A program made the position numbers and the translations under genes. From Ancylothrix sp. D3o (GTDB taxonomy: Bacteria > Cyanobacteriota > Cyanobacteriia > Cyanobacteriales > Oscillatoriaceae), in NCBI RefSeq assembly GCF_025370775.1, contig NZ_JAMXEX010000017.1:30066-94065 (forward strand): a DNA stretch of 64,000 bases. The letters are read 5' to 3'. Below, in pieces: positions 1 through 8,133 of this stretch (positions within the stretch are counted from its first letter, which is position 1; the number at the start of each line of letters is the position of its first letter). Below the pieces are notes generated by a model. That model ran no database searches. It had not been told where the DNA came from and was given only the letters and a program-made list of their open reading frames with translations.

Positions 1-779
1 TTGAGGTTGTCTTTAAGTTGCCGGCTTTGATAATATGCCCAGATGATTTTGTGCCGGTGACACAACAGGCGGATGAGATATTGATTAATGTCGGTAATGT
101 CCTTTGTGGGGATGTCGTTGGGAAATAGCCAGATCAGATAATGGTGGTTTTCTAAAGTGTGGAGTTGTGCTTTTTCTTTAAGGATTTCTGTTTGTTTTCG
201 GGCGGTTTCTTTATCAAGGGATAGCCAGTTTTGGGGCGGACGCCAATATTCAACAAGATAGCCGCCTAAAAGTTGATTGGGTTTTGCGGTTTTTACTTTG
301 TCGTTTTCTGAGTAGTTTGGCTGAATTTTTGTGTAACAATCTTTAGCAATTTCTTCGATTGAGAAATTCGCTGGCAATTGCCGTAAAATTAACCAGGTTT
401 TTCCAAGGGTGGGTTTTTCTATGTCAAATTTGTTGGTGATTTGTTGTTTAATTTTTTCCAGGGAGTTTTCTTTTTTTTCATCTCCACAATTAGAGATAAC
501 TAAAATGTAATTATCGCCAAATTGAAAGGGGGCATACCAACCATCAAGGAGGTTATTTTCAAAAGATTTCCGTGTTTCGCCACCGAGGCTAACTAAGTTT
601 GTTGATTCTGGTTTTTCGTAGGCTTGGTAGTTTTCAATGTCTTTGATGGTGATGTCTTTGTTGATTCTTTGCCAAAATTTGAGGCGGTTTTGATTAATAG
701 CCTCGTTATCTTGCCCTAAGCCTTCTTGTAAGTCATAGAGAAATATTTGAATTGTGGGTTTGTTTATGGGTGGAGTCAT
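1..779 (-). CDS. Partial gene: partner protein of the TPR-CHAT operon (C-terminus beyond left edge)
   Basis: The reading frame starts with ATG at 779 and stays open to the window edge, so only the first 259 residues are present. I recognise no named domain. It is clearly related to the protein encoded at 12035-13453: both begin with a short hydrophobic strand, and both share a HxLxWLF block (here residues 213-219) followed by R(H/N)KII(W/Q)AY(Y/K)xSR (here 242-253). The relative continues with a coiled-coil region and two C-terminal membrane helices, so this protein probably does too, outside the window. It is the last visible gene of a three-gene minus-strand operon, 16 bp after the small gene at 796-1185. 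Its function is unknown. A membrane-anchored partner or substrate of the CHAT protease is inference from gene order only. Confidence 0.8.
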   Translation of the reverse strand, partial: MTPPINKPTIQIFLYDLQEGLGQDNEAINQNRLKFWQRINKDITIKDIENYQAYEKPESTNLVSLGGETRKSFENNLLDGWYAPFQFGDNYILVISNCGDEKKENSLEKIKQQITNKFDIEKPTLGKTWLILRQLPANFSIEEIAKDCYTKIQPNYSENDKVKTAKPNQLLGGYLVEYWRPPQNWLSLDKETARKQTEILKEKAQLHTLENHHYLIWLFPNDIPTKDITDINQYLIRLLCHRHKIIWAYYQSRQLKDNL

Positions 780-795
780 GGAAAATTTTTAGGAA

Positions 796-1185
796 TTATT
801 GGCGGTTAAAAATACCGAGAAATTTTTGCAGGATGTTTTTTTGTTCGGGGGCTTTTGCAGCATTTACCGAGTCGGTGGCTTGACAAATGGAGGCTAGGTT
901 TATGAGGGTTTTATCAAAATTATCCTCGGTAATCTTAATACCAATTTCTCGGTTTTTTTGGCGTTCGGCGGCGGCGTTTTGAAGGTTGGCGCATTCGTTT
1001 CTATAGATAACTTGCAGCACTGAAGATTTACGGGCAAATTTATCGAGTTCTTCTAAACCAAGATCGATGTTTTCCCGTAAAATGTTGCCGATTTGGTTGA
1101 GTTTGCTTTGCTCTTCCGGGGGGAGAGGGTTTTGCTGTTGTTTTATGGAGGTGAGGAAGGCTTGGATGATGTCTTTGTTATTCAT
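796..1185 (-). CDS. Small helical protein between CHAT protease and partner gene
   Basis: This 129-residue soluble protein has no signal peptide or membrane segment and is predicted to be almost entirely helical, rich in Gln, Asn and Glu. I do not recognise a family. It lies 15 bp downstream of the TPR-CHAT stop codon and 16 bp upstream of the next gene, so the three are almost certainly co-transcribed. Small helical proteins commonly sit next to CHAT proteases in bacterial conflict-type operons, which makes an adaptor or regulator role plausible. That is inferred from context. The ATG at 1185 is the only good start. Confidence 0.7.
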   Translation of the reverse strand: MNNKDIIQAFLTSIKQQQNPLPPEEQSKLNQIGNILRENIDLGLEELDKFARKSSVLQVIYRNECANLQNAAAERQKNREIGIKITEDNFDKTLINLASICQATDSVNAAKAPEQKNILQKFLGIFNRQ

Positions 1186-1200
1186 CTTTTTGGAAAATTT

Positions 1201-4176
1201 CTAGGCGGTAGGATGACAACCGTTGATGATAAAAGCTGCCCAATAATAGGGGTTTGCGTAAGGTTGAATGTTTGCCGGTTGTTTGCTAGTTCTATTTATA
1301 GCATCTTCTACGGCTTTCTGAGTACGGTAGGGTTCGGTTTTTAATTCGGTTTCTAGGCTTTGATAAAATTGGTGGATGTCTTGCCAAGTTTGATTTTGCA
1401 GCCAGGTTTTTGCTTGGGCTAAGGCGATGGTTTCGGGTTGGGTTTCCCGCAGTTCATAAAATTTAACCATCATTAGCATTGAGGCTTCTTCGGGGACTCG
1501 CCAAAGGGTGGTGAGAATGTAGGGGATGCGGTGTTTTAAAAAGGCGCTGACTAAGCCTACATAGTCAATTTTAATTTCTTCTTTGGTGATGGCGGTTTCG
1601 CAGGCGGAAAGGGTAACAAGATGGGTGGTTTCTAGGGGAATTTTGCTGATTTGTTCCAGGGTGAGTTCGTCGTTTTCTGCGAGATATAAGCAGGATTTTT
1701 TGGGTTGATAAAAGTCGTGTCCTGCGTGGCAAGTGAAGTGTAAAATATCGTGGTTTTTTTGCAGTTCTGGGATGATGTTATTTGCGGTGGCATTGGCTTC
1801 GGAAATGCGTTTTGAGGTGGGAAATTTTCGGCAAATGCTTGCGGACTCAATGGGGGCAAAACGGAGGTCTTTTGTGGGGTTTTCTATACAGAGGATATGG
1901 TTGGGGTTTGGGTTGGGGGTGCGGAGGTTTTTGCCGGTTTGGAGGCTGGGAAGTCGGGTAAGGTGGTAGGGGGTGGGAAAGAGAGTTTCTAGGGGGAGGT
2001 TGTGTAAGTCTCGGTGGGGAATGAGGATGAGGTTGGAGATGTTTTGTAGGTGGTTGAGGAGGGTGGGGATGTTGAGGAGGTTGGCGAGTTGGCTGATTTT
2101 TTCTGGCATTTGTTGTCGCCAGGGATGGTTTTTGTTTTCTTCTTCGGTTGTGTCTTGTTGTTTAGTTTTGGGTAGGTTGCAATAGTTTTGATATTCGGTT
2201 TTCCAGTTTTTTATCCAGGTTTCGAGGGTGTCAATTTCTGGGGTTGTTTCTAATAGGATGGGTTCGGGTTGGTTGGCTTTGAGGATAAAGGTGGTGAGGC
2301 TGTATTGGCTTTGGTGCCAATAGATAATGGCGGTGGTTTCTGTCAGCATTTGCTGCATTTGTTGCCATGTGGGACTGAGGGTGGTTTCTTGGTAGGTGTC
2401 GAGTATCCAAGTCAGGTAAATATTTTTGTCGGTTTCGGCGGTTTGGATGGCTTCGATGGGGAGGTTTTTTTGGATGAGAATATCAACGCGGAGTTGACGT
2501 ATTGACCAGAATTTTTCGTAGAGTTGTTGTTTTTTGTAGGAGGAAATTGGTTGATTGAGTAAGGTTTGCAAAACTTGTAGTCCTTGGAGTTGGTATTTTT
2601 CGGCTTGGGTGGTTTCTTGGAGTTGCAATAAGAGGGGAATTAATTCTTGGAGGACTTTTAAATGTTCTTCGGGATAGCCGGTTTCTGTAAGGGTTTGTAA
2701 GGCAGTTTCATAACTGTTTTTGGCTTGATGAATGTAGGTTTTTTGTTGCAGTTCGCGTCCCCGATTAAATTGAGCAATACCCATTGCGTAATGTAGCATT
2801 CCCCAGCCGAGGGGGTGGGTGTCTTGGGGACAGTTTTTTATGCCTTGTTGATAGTTGGCTATTTCTCCCTCATAGCCGGCTTTGTTGAGGTGGGAGTAAT
2901 GGGTATAAAAGAGTGCGTTTGATCCAATATTTGTGGTGAAAGTTAATAGGGTTTCTCGGTTTATAAGGCCGACAACTTGACCTCGCATTAGCCAGGCTTC
3001 GTGAAAGTCAGGTTGAATAGCAATGGCTTGGTTAAAAGAGTCGATGGCTTCTTCATACCGGCCTAATTTTGCTTGCGAAACACCCCGGTTATTAAAGGGT
3101 TGGTGAAAGTCAGGTTGAATAGCAATGGCTTGGTTAAAAGAGTCGATGGCTTCTTCATACCGGCCTAAATTATTTTGCAAATTACCCCGGTTATTAAAGG
3201 CTTCGTGTTTGTCAGGTTGAATAGCAATGGCTTGGTTATAAGAGTCGATGGCTTCTTCATATCGGCCTAAATTATTTTGCGAAATACCCCGGTTATAAAA
3301 GGCTTCGTGTTTGTCAGGTTTAATAGTAATGGCTTGGTTAAAAGAGTCGATGGCTTCTTCATACCGGCCTAATTTTGCTTGCGAAACACCCCGGTTATAA
3401 AAGGCTTCGTGAAAGTCAGGTTGAATAGCAATGGCTTGGTTATAAGAGTCGATGGCTTCTTCATACCGGCCTAAATTAGCTTGCAAAATAGCCCGGTTAT
3501 AAAAGGCTTCGTGATCGTCAGGTTGAATAGCAATGGCTTGGTTTAAAGACTCGATGGCTTCTTCATATCGGCCTAACTTATCTTGCGAAACAGCCCGCAA
3601 AGAAAAGGCTAAGTAATTGTCAGGTTGAATAGCAATGGCTTGGTTTAAAGACTCGATGGCTTCTTCATACTCTCCCCGCCTAAATTCATCATAACCTCGC
3701 ACTAACCACGCTTTAACCTCAGCATTTTTTCCGCCAGTTTCTAACCCATTTCCTCTAAATTCTGCATCAATCACCGGCCACTCTTCCTCCGGCGGCGGGG
3801 GTAATTGTCCCGTAATTTTCTGGCCAATTTTTAGGGCAATTTGTCCAATTTCATCATCACAAAGATTGCCAAATTTTAGCAACCGGCCCGCAATTTCTGC
3901 ATGATTTTCTGGGGTTTCTAATAATCTTTCGCCAAAGCGTTGTAACCAGGCGGTTAAATGTTGTTTGTTGACGGTTGTTAAATAGGCTTTAATATACCCG
4001 CGTCCCATTCCTCGGTTTACGCCGTCGAGTGTTTCTAAAAATTGGGTTTCGTATTCGATGTCGGTGAGGGGTGGTAGTTCGGTTTTGGGTTTGGCTGGGG
4101 GTGGCGGTGGGGTTTGGTTTTTGCCGAAAAGGTTGCGGATGAATGTGAGGATTTTTTGCCAAATTTTGCGAAACAT
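1201..4176 (-). CDS. TPR-CHAT protein (caspase-like peptidase with TPR repeats)
   Basis: This 991-residue protein has three parts. Residues 1-150 carry a basic start and a Pro-rich linker (22-36). Residues 154-391 hold seven near-identical 34-residue tetratricopeptide repeats of the RYEEAIDSxNQAIAIQPD type, followed by weaker helical repeats to about 620. The C-terminal CHAT domain runs from about 700 to 985. The caspase-type catalytic pair is visible as His817 in CHAGHD and Cys859 in LSACETA, and the family's usual C-terminal WAAFIING element is present near the end, so the enzyme looks intact. CHAT proteins are caspase-superfamily cysteine peptidases; in characterised cases TPRs sense a partner and unleash proteolysis of a neighbouring protein. 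Here it heads an operon with two genes downstream, which are the obvious candidate partners. The substrate is unknown. Confidence 0.93.
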   Translation of the reverse strand: MFRKIWQKILTFIRNLFGKNQTPPPPPAKPKTELPPLTDIEYETQFLETLDGVNRGMGRGYIKAYLTTVNKQHLTAWLQRFGERLLETPENHAEIAGRLLKFGNLCDDEIGQIALKIGQKITGQLPPPPEEEWPVIDAEFRGNGLETGGKNAEVKAWLVRGYDEFRRGEYEEAIESLNQAIAIQPDNYLAFSLRAVSQDKLGRYEEAIESLNQAIAIQPDDHEAFYNRAILQANLGRYEEAIDSYNQAIAIQPDFHEAFYNRGVSQAKLGRYEEAIDSFNQAITIKPDKHEAFYNRGISQNNLGRYEEAIDSYNQAIAIQPDKHEAFNNRGNLQNNLGRYEEAIDSFNQAIAIQPDFHQPFNNRGVSQAKLGRYEEAIDSFNQAIAIQPDFHEAWLMRGQVVGLINRETLLTFTTNIGSNALFYTHYSHLNKAGYEGEIANYQQGIKNCPQDTHPLGWGMLHYAMGIAQFNRGRELQQKTYIHQAKNSYETALQTLTETGYPEEHLKVLQELIPLLLQLQETTQAEKYQLQGLQVLQTLLNQPISSYKKQQLYEKFWSIRQLRVDILIQKNLPIEAIQTAETDKNIYLTWILDTYQETTLSPTWQQMQQMLTETTAIIYWHQSQYSLTTFILKANQPEPILLETTPEIDTLETWIKNWKTEYQNYCNLPKTKQQDTTEEENKNHPWRQQMPEKISQLANLLNIPTLLNHLQNISNLILIPHRDLHNLPLETLFPTPYHLTRLPSLQTGKNLRTPNPNPNHILCIENPTKDLRFAPIESASICRKFPTSKRISEANATANNIIPELQKNHDILHFTCHAGHDFYQPKKSCLYLAENDELTLEQISKIPLETTHLVTLSACETAITKEEIKIDYVGLVSAFLKHRIPYILTTLWRVPEEASMLMMVKFYELRETQPETIALAQAKTWLQNQTWQDIHQFYQSLETELKTEPYRTQKAVEDAINRTSKQPANIQPYANPYYWAAFIINGCHPTA
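3004..3717 (-). repeat. Seven tandem 102-bp units encoding TPRs
   Basis: Seven consecutive 102-bp units encode the 34-residue TPRs. They are nearly identical at the nucleotide level; a repeated core containing tcaggttgaatagcaatggc recurs with few changes. Identity at synonymous positions suggests recent duplication or ongoing homogenisation, and copy number may vary between strains or be misassembled. Confidence 0.9.
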
Positions 4177-4407
4177 TGCGGGGGTTTGGGGGGTGGTTTT
4201 TTGGATGATTATAGCACCGATTAAAATCGGTGATTACATGAAGAAAACCCCTCCGGGGTTAGGAGGGTTGCCGGTTTTGTGTGGGGTTGGGATGGTTGGG
4301 GTTTTTTGTTAAAGTTTCATAACCCCCGGAGTTTCGACAAGCTCAACTACCAAGGGGGTTTATTTCGTGTAGACGCCGGTTTTAACCGGTGACGGCGGGG
4401 GTTAAGA
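4177..4407. other. Intergenic region upstream of the CHAT operon
   Basis: This stretch separates the divergent CHAT operon and pentapeptide gene and should hold both promoters. I see no convincing -35/-10 pair. It contains short GC-rich inverted repeats (aacccctccggggtt near 4248; an aaccccc/gggggtt pair around 4321-4360) and the phrase gagtttcgacaag, which recurs near 28210, so it is part of a dispersed repeat. Confidence 0.5.
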
Positions 4408-4519
4408 ATGCCGGTGGTTGTGGGTGCCGGTGGTTGTGGATGCCGGTGGTTGTGGGTGCCGGTGGTTGTCGGTGCCGGTGGTTGTGGGTGCCGGTGGTTG
4501 TGGGTGCCGGTGGTTGTCG
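4408..4519 (+). repeat. 16-bp minisatellite (7 units)
   Basis: Seven head-to-tail units of the form gtgccggtggttgtgg, varying only at the first base and near the end (tgtgg/tgtcg). Because 16 is not a multiple of three, the frame rotates from unit to unit. The array runs directly into the pentapeptide gene, where the signal-peptide core should be. Each unit contains a GCCGGT word. Confidence 0.95.
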
Positions 4520-4933
4520 GTGCCGGCATTGGCAGAAAATCCTGCTGATGTCAAAAGGTTGCTAGAAACGAATCTTTGCGCTGGGTGTAATTTGGCCGGT
4601 GCTAATTTGAAAGGCACTCATATTATTGGGGCTGATCTGCGGGGTGCAAATTTGGCAGGGGCTAATCTGGAATCTGCAAATTTAGAAGGTGCGGATCTGC
4701 GCGGGGCTAATTTAGAGAGCGCAAATTTACGCAATAGTTATTTAAATAGTGCAGAATTGACGAATGCAAATTTAGCATTTAGTTTGTTAAGTGGCGCAGA
4801 TTTACGCGGAGCAAGTTTGGTAAATGCTAATTTGTTGCGAGCAGATTTACGGGGGGCGGATGTGGTGCGAGAAACGTTGGCTGGGGCAAATTTGGAGCGG
4901 ACTATGTTGCCGACGTCTGTGCGTTTGCAATAG
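4418..4933 (+). CDS. Pentapeptide-repeat protein with signal peptide disrupted by a minisatellite
   Basis: From about residue 36 the protein reads VPALAENPADVKRLLET followed by CxxC and then A(N/D)LxxA pentapeptide repeats to the end, forming a right-handed quadrilateral beta-helix. Secreted cyanobacterial proteins of this type have a normal hydrophobic signal peptide ending ALA just before ENPADV. Here the expected hydrophobic core is replaced by a Val/Gly/Cys/Trp stretch translated from the 16-bp repeats. No ATG is in frame: the frame is open only from 4406, with TTG at 4418 and GTG at 4424 as the best starts, and no Shine-Dalgarno sequence is apparent. Either the repeat-derived leader still works for export or the gene is damaged at its 5' end. 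Function is unknown. Confidence 0.75.
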   Translation: MWVPVVVDAGGCGCRWLSVPVVVGAGGCGCRWLSVPALAENPADVKRLLETNLCAGCNLAGANLKGTHIIGADLRGANLAGANLESANLEGADLRGANLESANLRNSYLNSAELTNANLAFSLLSGADLRGASLVNANLLRADLRGADVVRETLAGANLERTMLPTSVRLQ

Positions 4934-5063
4934 GGCTTTAGGGTTTGGGTTTTTTCTGCTTTTTCTAATTTTTGCCTGAAGCTTAGATATTTTTTAATGG
5001 GAGTTTTTTAGCAATTTTAATATTAAAAAATAGGTTGGGTATTTCAGGACAAAAGGAGAGGTT

Positions 5064-5124
5064 AGAAACGGGGTTTTTCATGGCTAAATCCTATTGGGCG
5101 GTAATAGGGAAAAACCCGGTTTCT
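5064..5124. terminator. Long inverted repeat (AGAAAC/GTTTCT type)
   Basis: The 15-nt arms agaaacggggttttt (5064-5078) and aaaaacccggtttct (5110-5124) pair with one mismatch. The hairpin lies between convergent genes (pentapeptide and DUF2442) and belongs to the same AAACCCGG hairpin family seen at 15787, 35147, 37097 and 40377. A terminator role is inferred. Confidence 0.55.
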
Positions 5125-5148
5125 GGTCTCATAATCTTTCTTGTTAGA

Positions 5149-5592
5149 TTACATGAGCATTTTTTTAGGTCTTCCCCCTTTTTTACCATTTTCCCGCGCC
5201 GCCTTTGCTTTAGCAGGAGAAGTTATTTCTCCTCCCTTTTTCCCTAGCTCACTCATCCAAACTTTTGTTCCAAAAATGCCGGCTACCAATTCAGGAATAC
5301 CGAAATCAACATCTAAACTTTCCCAGTGAATGCTACTCCCAGAAGCCGATATCCAAATATCAGCTAATTGCTCAGGAGTCGCATCTCTTAAACCCTGTCC
5401 AAGTCGAGGTGGAAAGCTGAAAATAGCTCCATTTTTTAGGCGAATAACGATTAAATCATTCGCCACATCATAACCGGCAGACTCGGCGCGAATTTCCGTA
5501 GCATCGACTTCTTTGCCGGCTTTTTTAGCTCTAGCAATTTCTGAAGCTAAATTTTCCTCAGTAAACTCAAATTCCCAGTTAGGATGTGCCAT
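5149..5592 (-). CDS. DUF2442 family protein
   Basis: This 147-residue cytosolic protein matches the DUF2442 type: a short N-terminal helix, a strand-rich core around NDLIVIRLKNGAIFSFPP (residues 45-63) and a basic C-terminal tail with GKKGG repeats and GRPKK that could bind nucleic acid. Its first 14 bases overlap the end of the DUF4160 gene, so translation is probably coupled. DUF4160/DUF2442 pairs recur widely and have been suggested to be toxin-antitoxin-like. Which partner would be the toxin is not established, and I see no catalytic motif. Confidence 0.8.
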   Translation of the reverse strand: MAHPNWEFEFTEENLASEIARAKKAGKEVDATEIRAESAGYDVANDLIVIRLKNGAIFSFPPRLGQGLRDATPEQLADIWISASGSSIHWESLDVDFGIPELVAGIFGTKVWMSELGKKGGEITSPAKAKAARENGKKGGRPKKMLM

Positions 5593-5857
5593 GTATTTTT
5601 TGCCATTTCCTCAATAAAGTTTCTCGATGTGCCGTTACTAACTTGAGTGCCGCCGGTATGATATGTTTATTTTCCATATCGTCCCTGTCATTCACTACAG
5701 AAGGTATTTCCATTTGATTGCCGATATTTATCTTCACCTCCTTTTGATTGCTATCATTTTTCCTACCTTTAAAAACATGAACATGAGCCGGTACATGGTC
5801 ATTTGTGTAAATATATACAAAAAGATTGTTTTCCAAATCTTCGAGAACTTTGGGCAT
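5579..5857 (-). CDS. DUF4160 family protein
   Basis: This 92-residue protein carries the diagnostic (N/E)DHxPAHVHV motif near residues 19-27, typical of DUF4160. It is the first gene of a two-gene unit and overlaps the DUF2442 gene by 14 bp. The His-rich motif could bind metal, but no activity is established. The pair is a toxin-antitoxin candidate by arrangement only. The ATG at 5857 is well placed. Confidence 0.8.
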   Translation of the reverse strand: MPKVLEDLENNLFVYIYTNDHVPAHVHVFKGRKNDSNQKEVKINIGNQMEIPSVVNDRDDMENKHIIPAALKLVTAHRETLLRKWQKIHGTS

Positions 5858-6331
5858 ATTTGTTAGGTTTTAATTATAGGGCTTTATATATAAAAATAAA
5901 AAAAACGGCAAATTTTTAAGAGATTTATCTAGTAGTAGGGCGATAAATCGCTTTACGCCGGCTCCTCTTACGGGCCAGCGAATTTCGCAAAACCTTTTTG
6001 AATCGCACCATAGTGTCTATTCGGTTACTGCCGATTAATATTTTTACTTCTTTTAGTCTAACCCAAGCGTTGGGTTTTGTCAACAGTTTTTTGAGGCCGG
6101 TGGACTAAGGGGGCGAGGTGGTTTGCGATGTTTACCTGTAGAGGGTGCTCTGGATAGGTGGCCGGTTTGTAACAAATCCGGTCGGGGGGATTGGACAATA
6201 AAGACTACCCTAATTTAGTGAAATGCAAGCATGACAAAGACTCGCTGAAGTCAGAGGTTGTTAGGGAGTAATAGGGAGTAATTTGTTTAAAAAACTCTCG
6301 CAATTTATTTGACTAATCCTTCTAGGTTATA
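5858..6331. other. Intergenic region without a recognised gene
   Basis: An AT-rich promoter-like part (5866-5930) for the DUF4160 operon is followed by short palindromes (gcgataaatcgc near 5940, gcgaatttcgc near 5978). Near 6265 a direct repeat of agggagtaat appears. I find no ORF with coding character and no tRNA. Confidence 0.4.
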
Positions 6332-6745
6332 TCAACACCCATCCCTCAACTCAAACCCAGCCGGCAAAAACTCAGAAACCAACCGTTCCTCAACCCCATC
6401 TTTCCCCAAAAAAAACACCACAGCATCCTTACCAAACTCAAACAAAACCTGCCGGCAAGCCCCACAAGGAGAACAAGCAACCCCCCGCTCATTAACAACA
6501 GCAACCCCCCGCAAACGTAACCCCTCACCCTCAACAGCAACCCCAGCACAAATAGCAGCACGTTCCGCACAAATAGTCAACCCATAAGAAGCATTCTCAA
6601 CATTACAACCCACAAAAAAATTACCAGCCTCAGTCAAAATAGCAGCCCCCACCCGAAACCCAGAATACCGAGCATAAGCCTTACCCAAAACATCCCTAGC
6701 CAACCCCAACAAAACCTCACGCTCACCATCCGAAACACCACTCAT
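6332..6745 (-). CDS. cdd: Cytidine deaminase
   Basis: This 137-residue enzyme belongs to the homotetrameric cytidine deaminase family, which hydrolyses cytidine and deoxycytidine to uridine and deoxyuridine in pyrimidine salvage. The zinc site is visible: CAERAA (Cys57 as ligand, Glu as proton shuttle) and PCGACRQ with two further Cys ligands around residues 93-96. The substrate-binding FRVGAAI and GCNVENASYGL segments are present near the N-terminus. Length is typical for the short class. It is transcribed in the same direction as, and upstream of, nothing obviously related; its 5' side faces the 6808-8133 gene across a dispersed palindromic repeat. Confidence 0.93.
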   Translation of the reverse strand: MSGVSDGEREVLLGLARDVLGKAYARYSGFRVGAAILTEAGNFFVGCNVENASYGLTICAERAAICAGVAVEGEGLRLRGVAVVNERGVACSPCGACRQVLFEFGKDAVVFFLGKDGVEERLVSEFLPAGFELRDGC

Positions 6746-6760
6746 AAACCCATCCTATTC

Positions 6761-6787
6761 ATCTGTGGAGCAGGCATCTTGCCTGCT
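6761..6787. repeat. Dispersed palindromic element (copy of the 47.7-kb element core)
   Basis: A hairpin with arms agcaggca/tgcctgct and a 3-nt loop, followed by a CCACAGAT-type flank. The 27-nt core here is the exact reverse complement of 47760-47786, and the adjacent ctgcggttaa is also shared. It sits in the 62-bp gap between cdd and its upstream neighbour. Confidence 0.85.
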
Positions 6788-6807
6788 TTATATCTGCGGT
6801 TAAAAAA

Positions 6808-8133
6808 TCACTCACCCTTAACATCCTCAACAGAATCATCAGGCAACCGGCTAACCATCACCTTATCCACCCGATTACCATCCATATCCATCACCTCCAA
6901 CCGTAACCCATTCCACTCAAAATTATCAGCAGCAGTAGGAATTCTACCCAACTGCGTAATCACAAAACCACCCATCGTATTATAATTCCGCTCGTGTGCC
7001 TCACCAATTTTTGACCTATCAAACAACTCAAAAAAATCCTCAACCGGCAACATCCCATCAAGCAACCAAGAACCATCATCCCGCTGAACAGCCATCGGTT
7101 CCTCCGGCTCATAAATCGAAGGAATATCCCCCACCAACTCAATCAAAATATCATTAACCGTAACCAAACCTTGAATTACCCCATACTCATCAACCACCAA
7201 AACAATATGCGTACTCGACTGCTTAAAAGACTCCAAAACCTTCAAACCCCGCGTACTTTCTGGCACAAACAAAGGCCGACGCAAAAGAGTAGTTAAATCC
7301 AAAGAATCCCCAGACAAAGCCCGCGATAACAAATCCGTCACCTGCACCACACCCAAAACATTATCCAACTCACCCTGACAAACCAGCAAACGCGAATGAG
7401 CACTCGTAATCATCTTTTGCCGGTTTGCTTCCGCCGAATCCTCCAAATCTAACCAGACAATTTCCGGGCGGGGCGTCATCAAAGCACTCACCGGCCTATC
7501 ACCCAAACGCAACACCCGCTCAAACATATCCTGTTCCGCCTCCTCAAAGGTACCCGCCTCCGTACCTTGCTCAATCAAAACCTTAATTTCCTCCTCAGTA
7601 ACCTGCGGTTCCGTAGAAGGTTTAATCCCCATCAACTTCACCACCACATCCGTCGAATAACCCAAAAATTTCACCACCGGCGAAGTAATTTTTGCCAACA
7701 TTCGCATCGGGAAAGCCACCACAGAAGCAATCGGTTCAGCATTATTCAAAGCCAAACGTTTTGGCACCAACTCCCCAACAATCAACGTTAAATAAGTAAT
7801 CAATAAAACCGCAATAATCGTCGCAATTGTCTCACTATACTTTTCCAGAGCCGGAATCCGCTTCAACACCGGCAAAACCATTTTTGAAAACGTCGATTCC
7901 CCAAACGCACCCGACAAAATCGCCAACAAAGTAATCCCGACCTGAACCGTCGGCAAAAACATATTCGGAGCATTGGCCAACTCCAAAGCCCAACGAGCCT
8001 TTCTATCCCCTTGATTCGCCAATTGTTGTAGGCGGGCCTTCCGCGCCGAAACAATCGCCATCTCGGACATCACAAACACACCATTTGCCAAAATCAGCAG
8101 AAAAACTATTAAAATTTCAACAGGTGGAGACAT
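6808..8133 (-). CDS. CNNM/CorC-HlyC family membrane protein (DUF21 + CBS pair)
   Basis: This 441-residue protein has the complete family order. An N-terminal DUF21 membrane domain (residues 1-195) has three to four helices and a conserved MSEMAIVSARKARL start. A CBS domain pair follows (about 212-335), then a CorC/HlyC domain (about 355-430) with the GFVITQLGRIP motif. Family members are Mg2+/cobalt transport or efflux proteins; 'hemolysin' is a legacy name. CBS domains probably bind adenine nucleotides and regulate transport. The gene appears monocistronic, with the start at 8133 just inside short tandem repeats. Confidence 0.9.
   Translation of the reverse strand: MSPPVEILIVFLLILANGVFVMSEMAIVSARKARLQQLANQGDRKARWALELANAPNMFLPTVQVGITLLAILSGAFGESTFSKMVLPVLKRIPALEKYSETIATIIAVLLITYLTLIVGELVPKRLALNNAEPIASVVAFPMRMLAKITSPVVKFLGYSTDVVVKLMGIKPSTEPQVTEEEIKVLIEQGTEAGTFEEAEQDMFERVLRLGDRPVSALMTPRPEIVWLDLEDSAEANRQKMITSAHSRLLVCQGELDNVLGVVQVTDLLSRALSGDSLDLTTLLRRPLFVPESTRGLKVLESFKQSSTHIVLVVDEYGVIQGLVTVNDILIELVGDIPSIYEPEEPMAVQRDDGSWLLDGMLPVEDFFELFDRSKIGEAHERNYNTMGGFVITQLGRIPTAADNFEWNGLRLEVMDMDGNRVDKVMVSRLPDDSVEDVKGE

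Noticed and set aside
3004..3717. Possible CRISPR-like regular repeats
   Set aside because: The 102-bp periodicity is protein-coding TPR repetition.
4347..4617. Minus-strand ORFs opposite the minisatellite encoding His/Pro/Thr repeats
   Set aside because: They are translations of the 16-bp repeat and of the antisense of the pentapeptide gene, without a ribosome site or domain.
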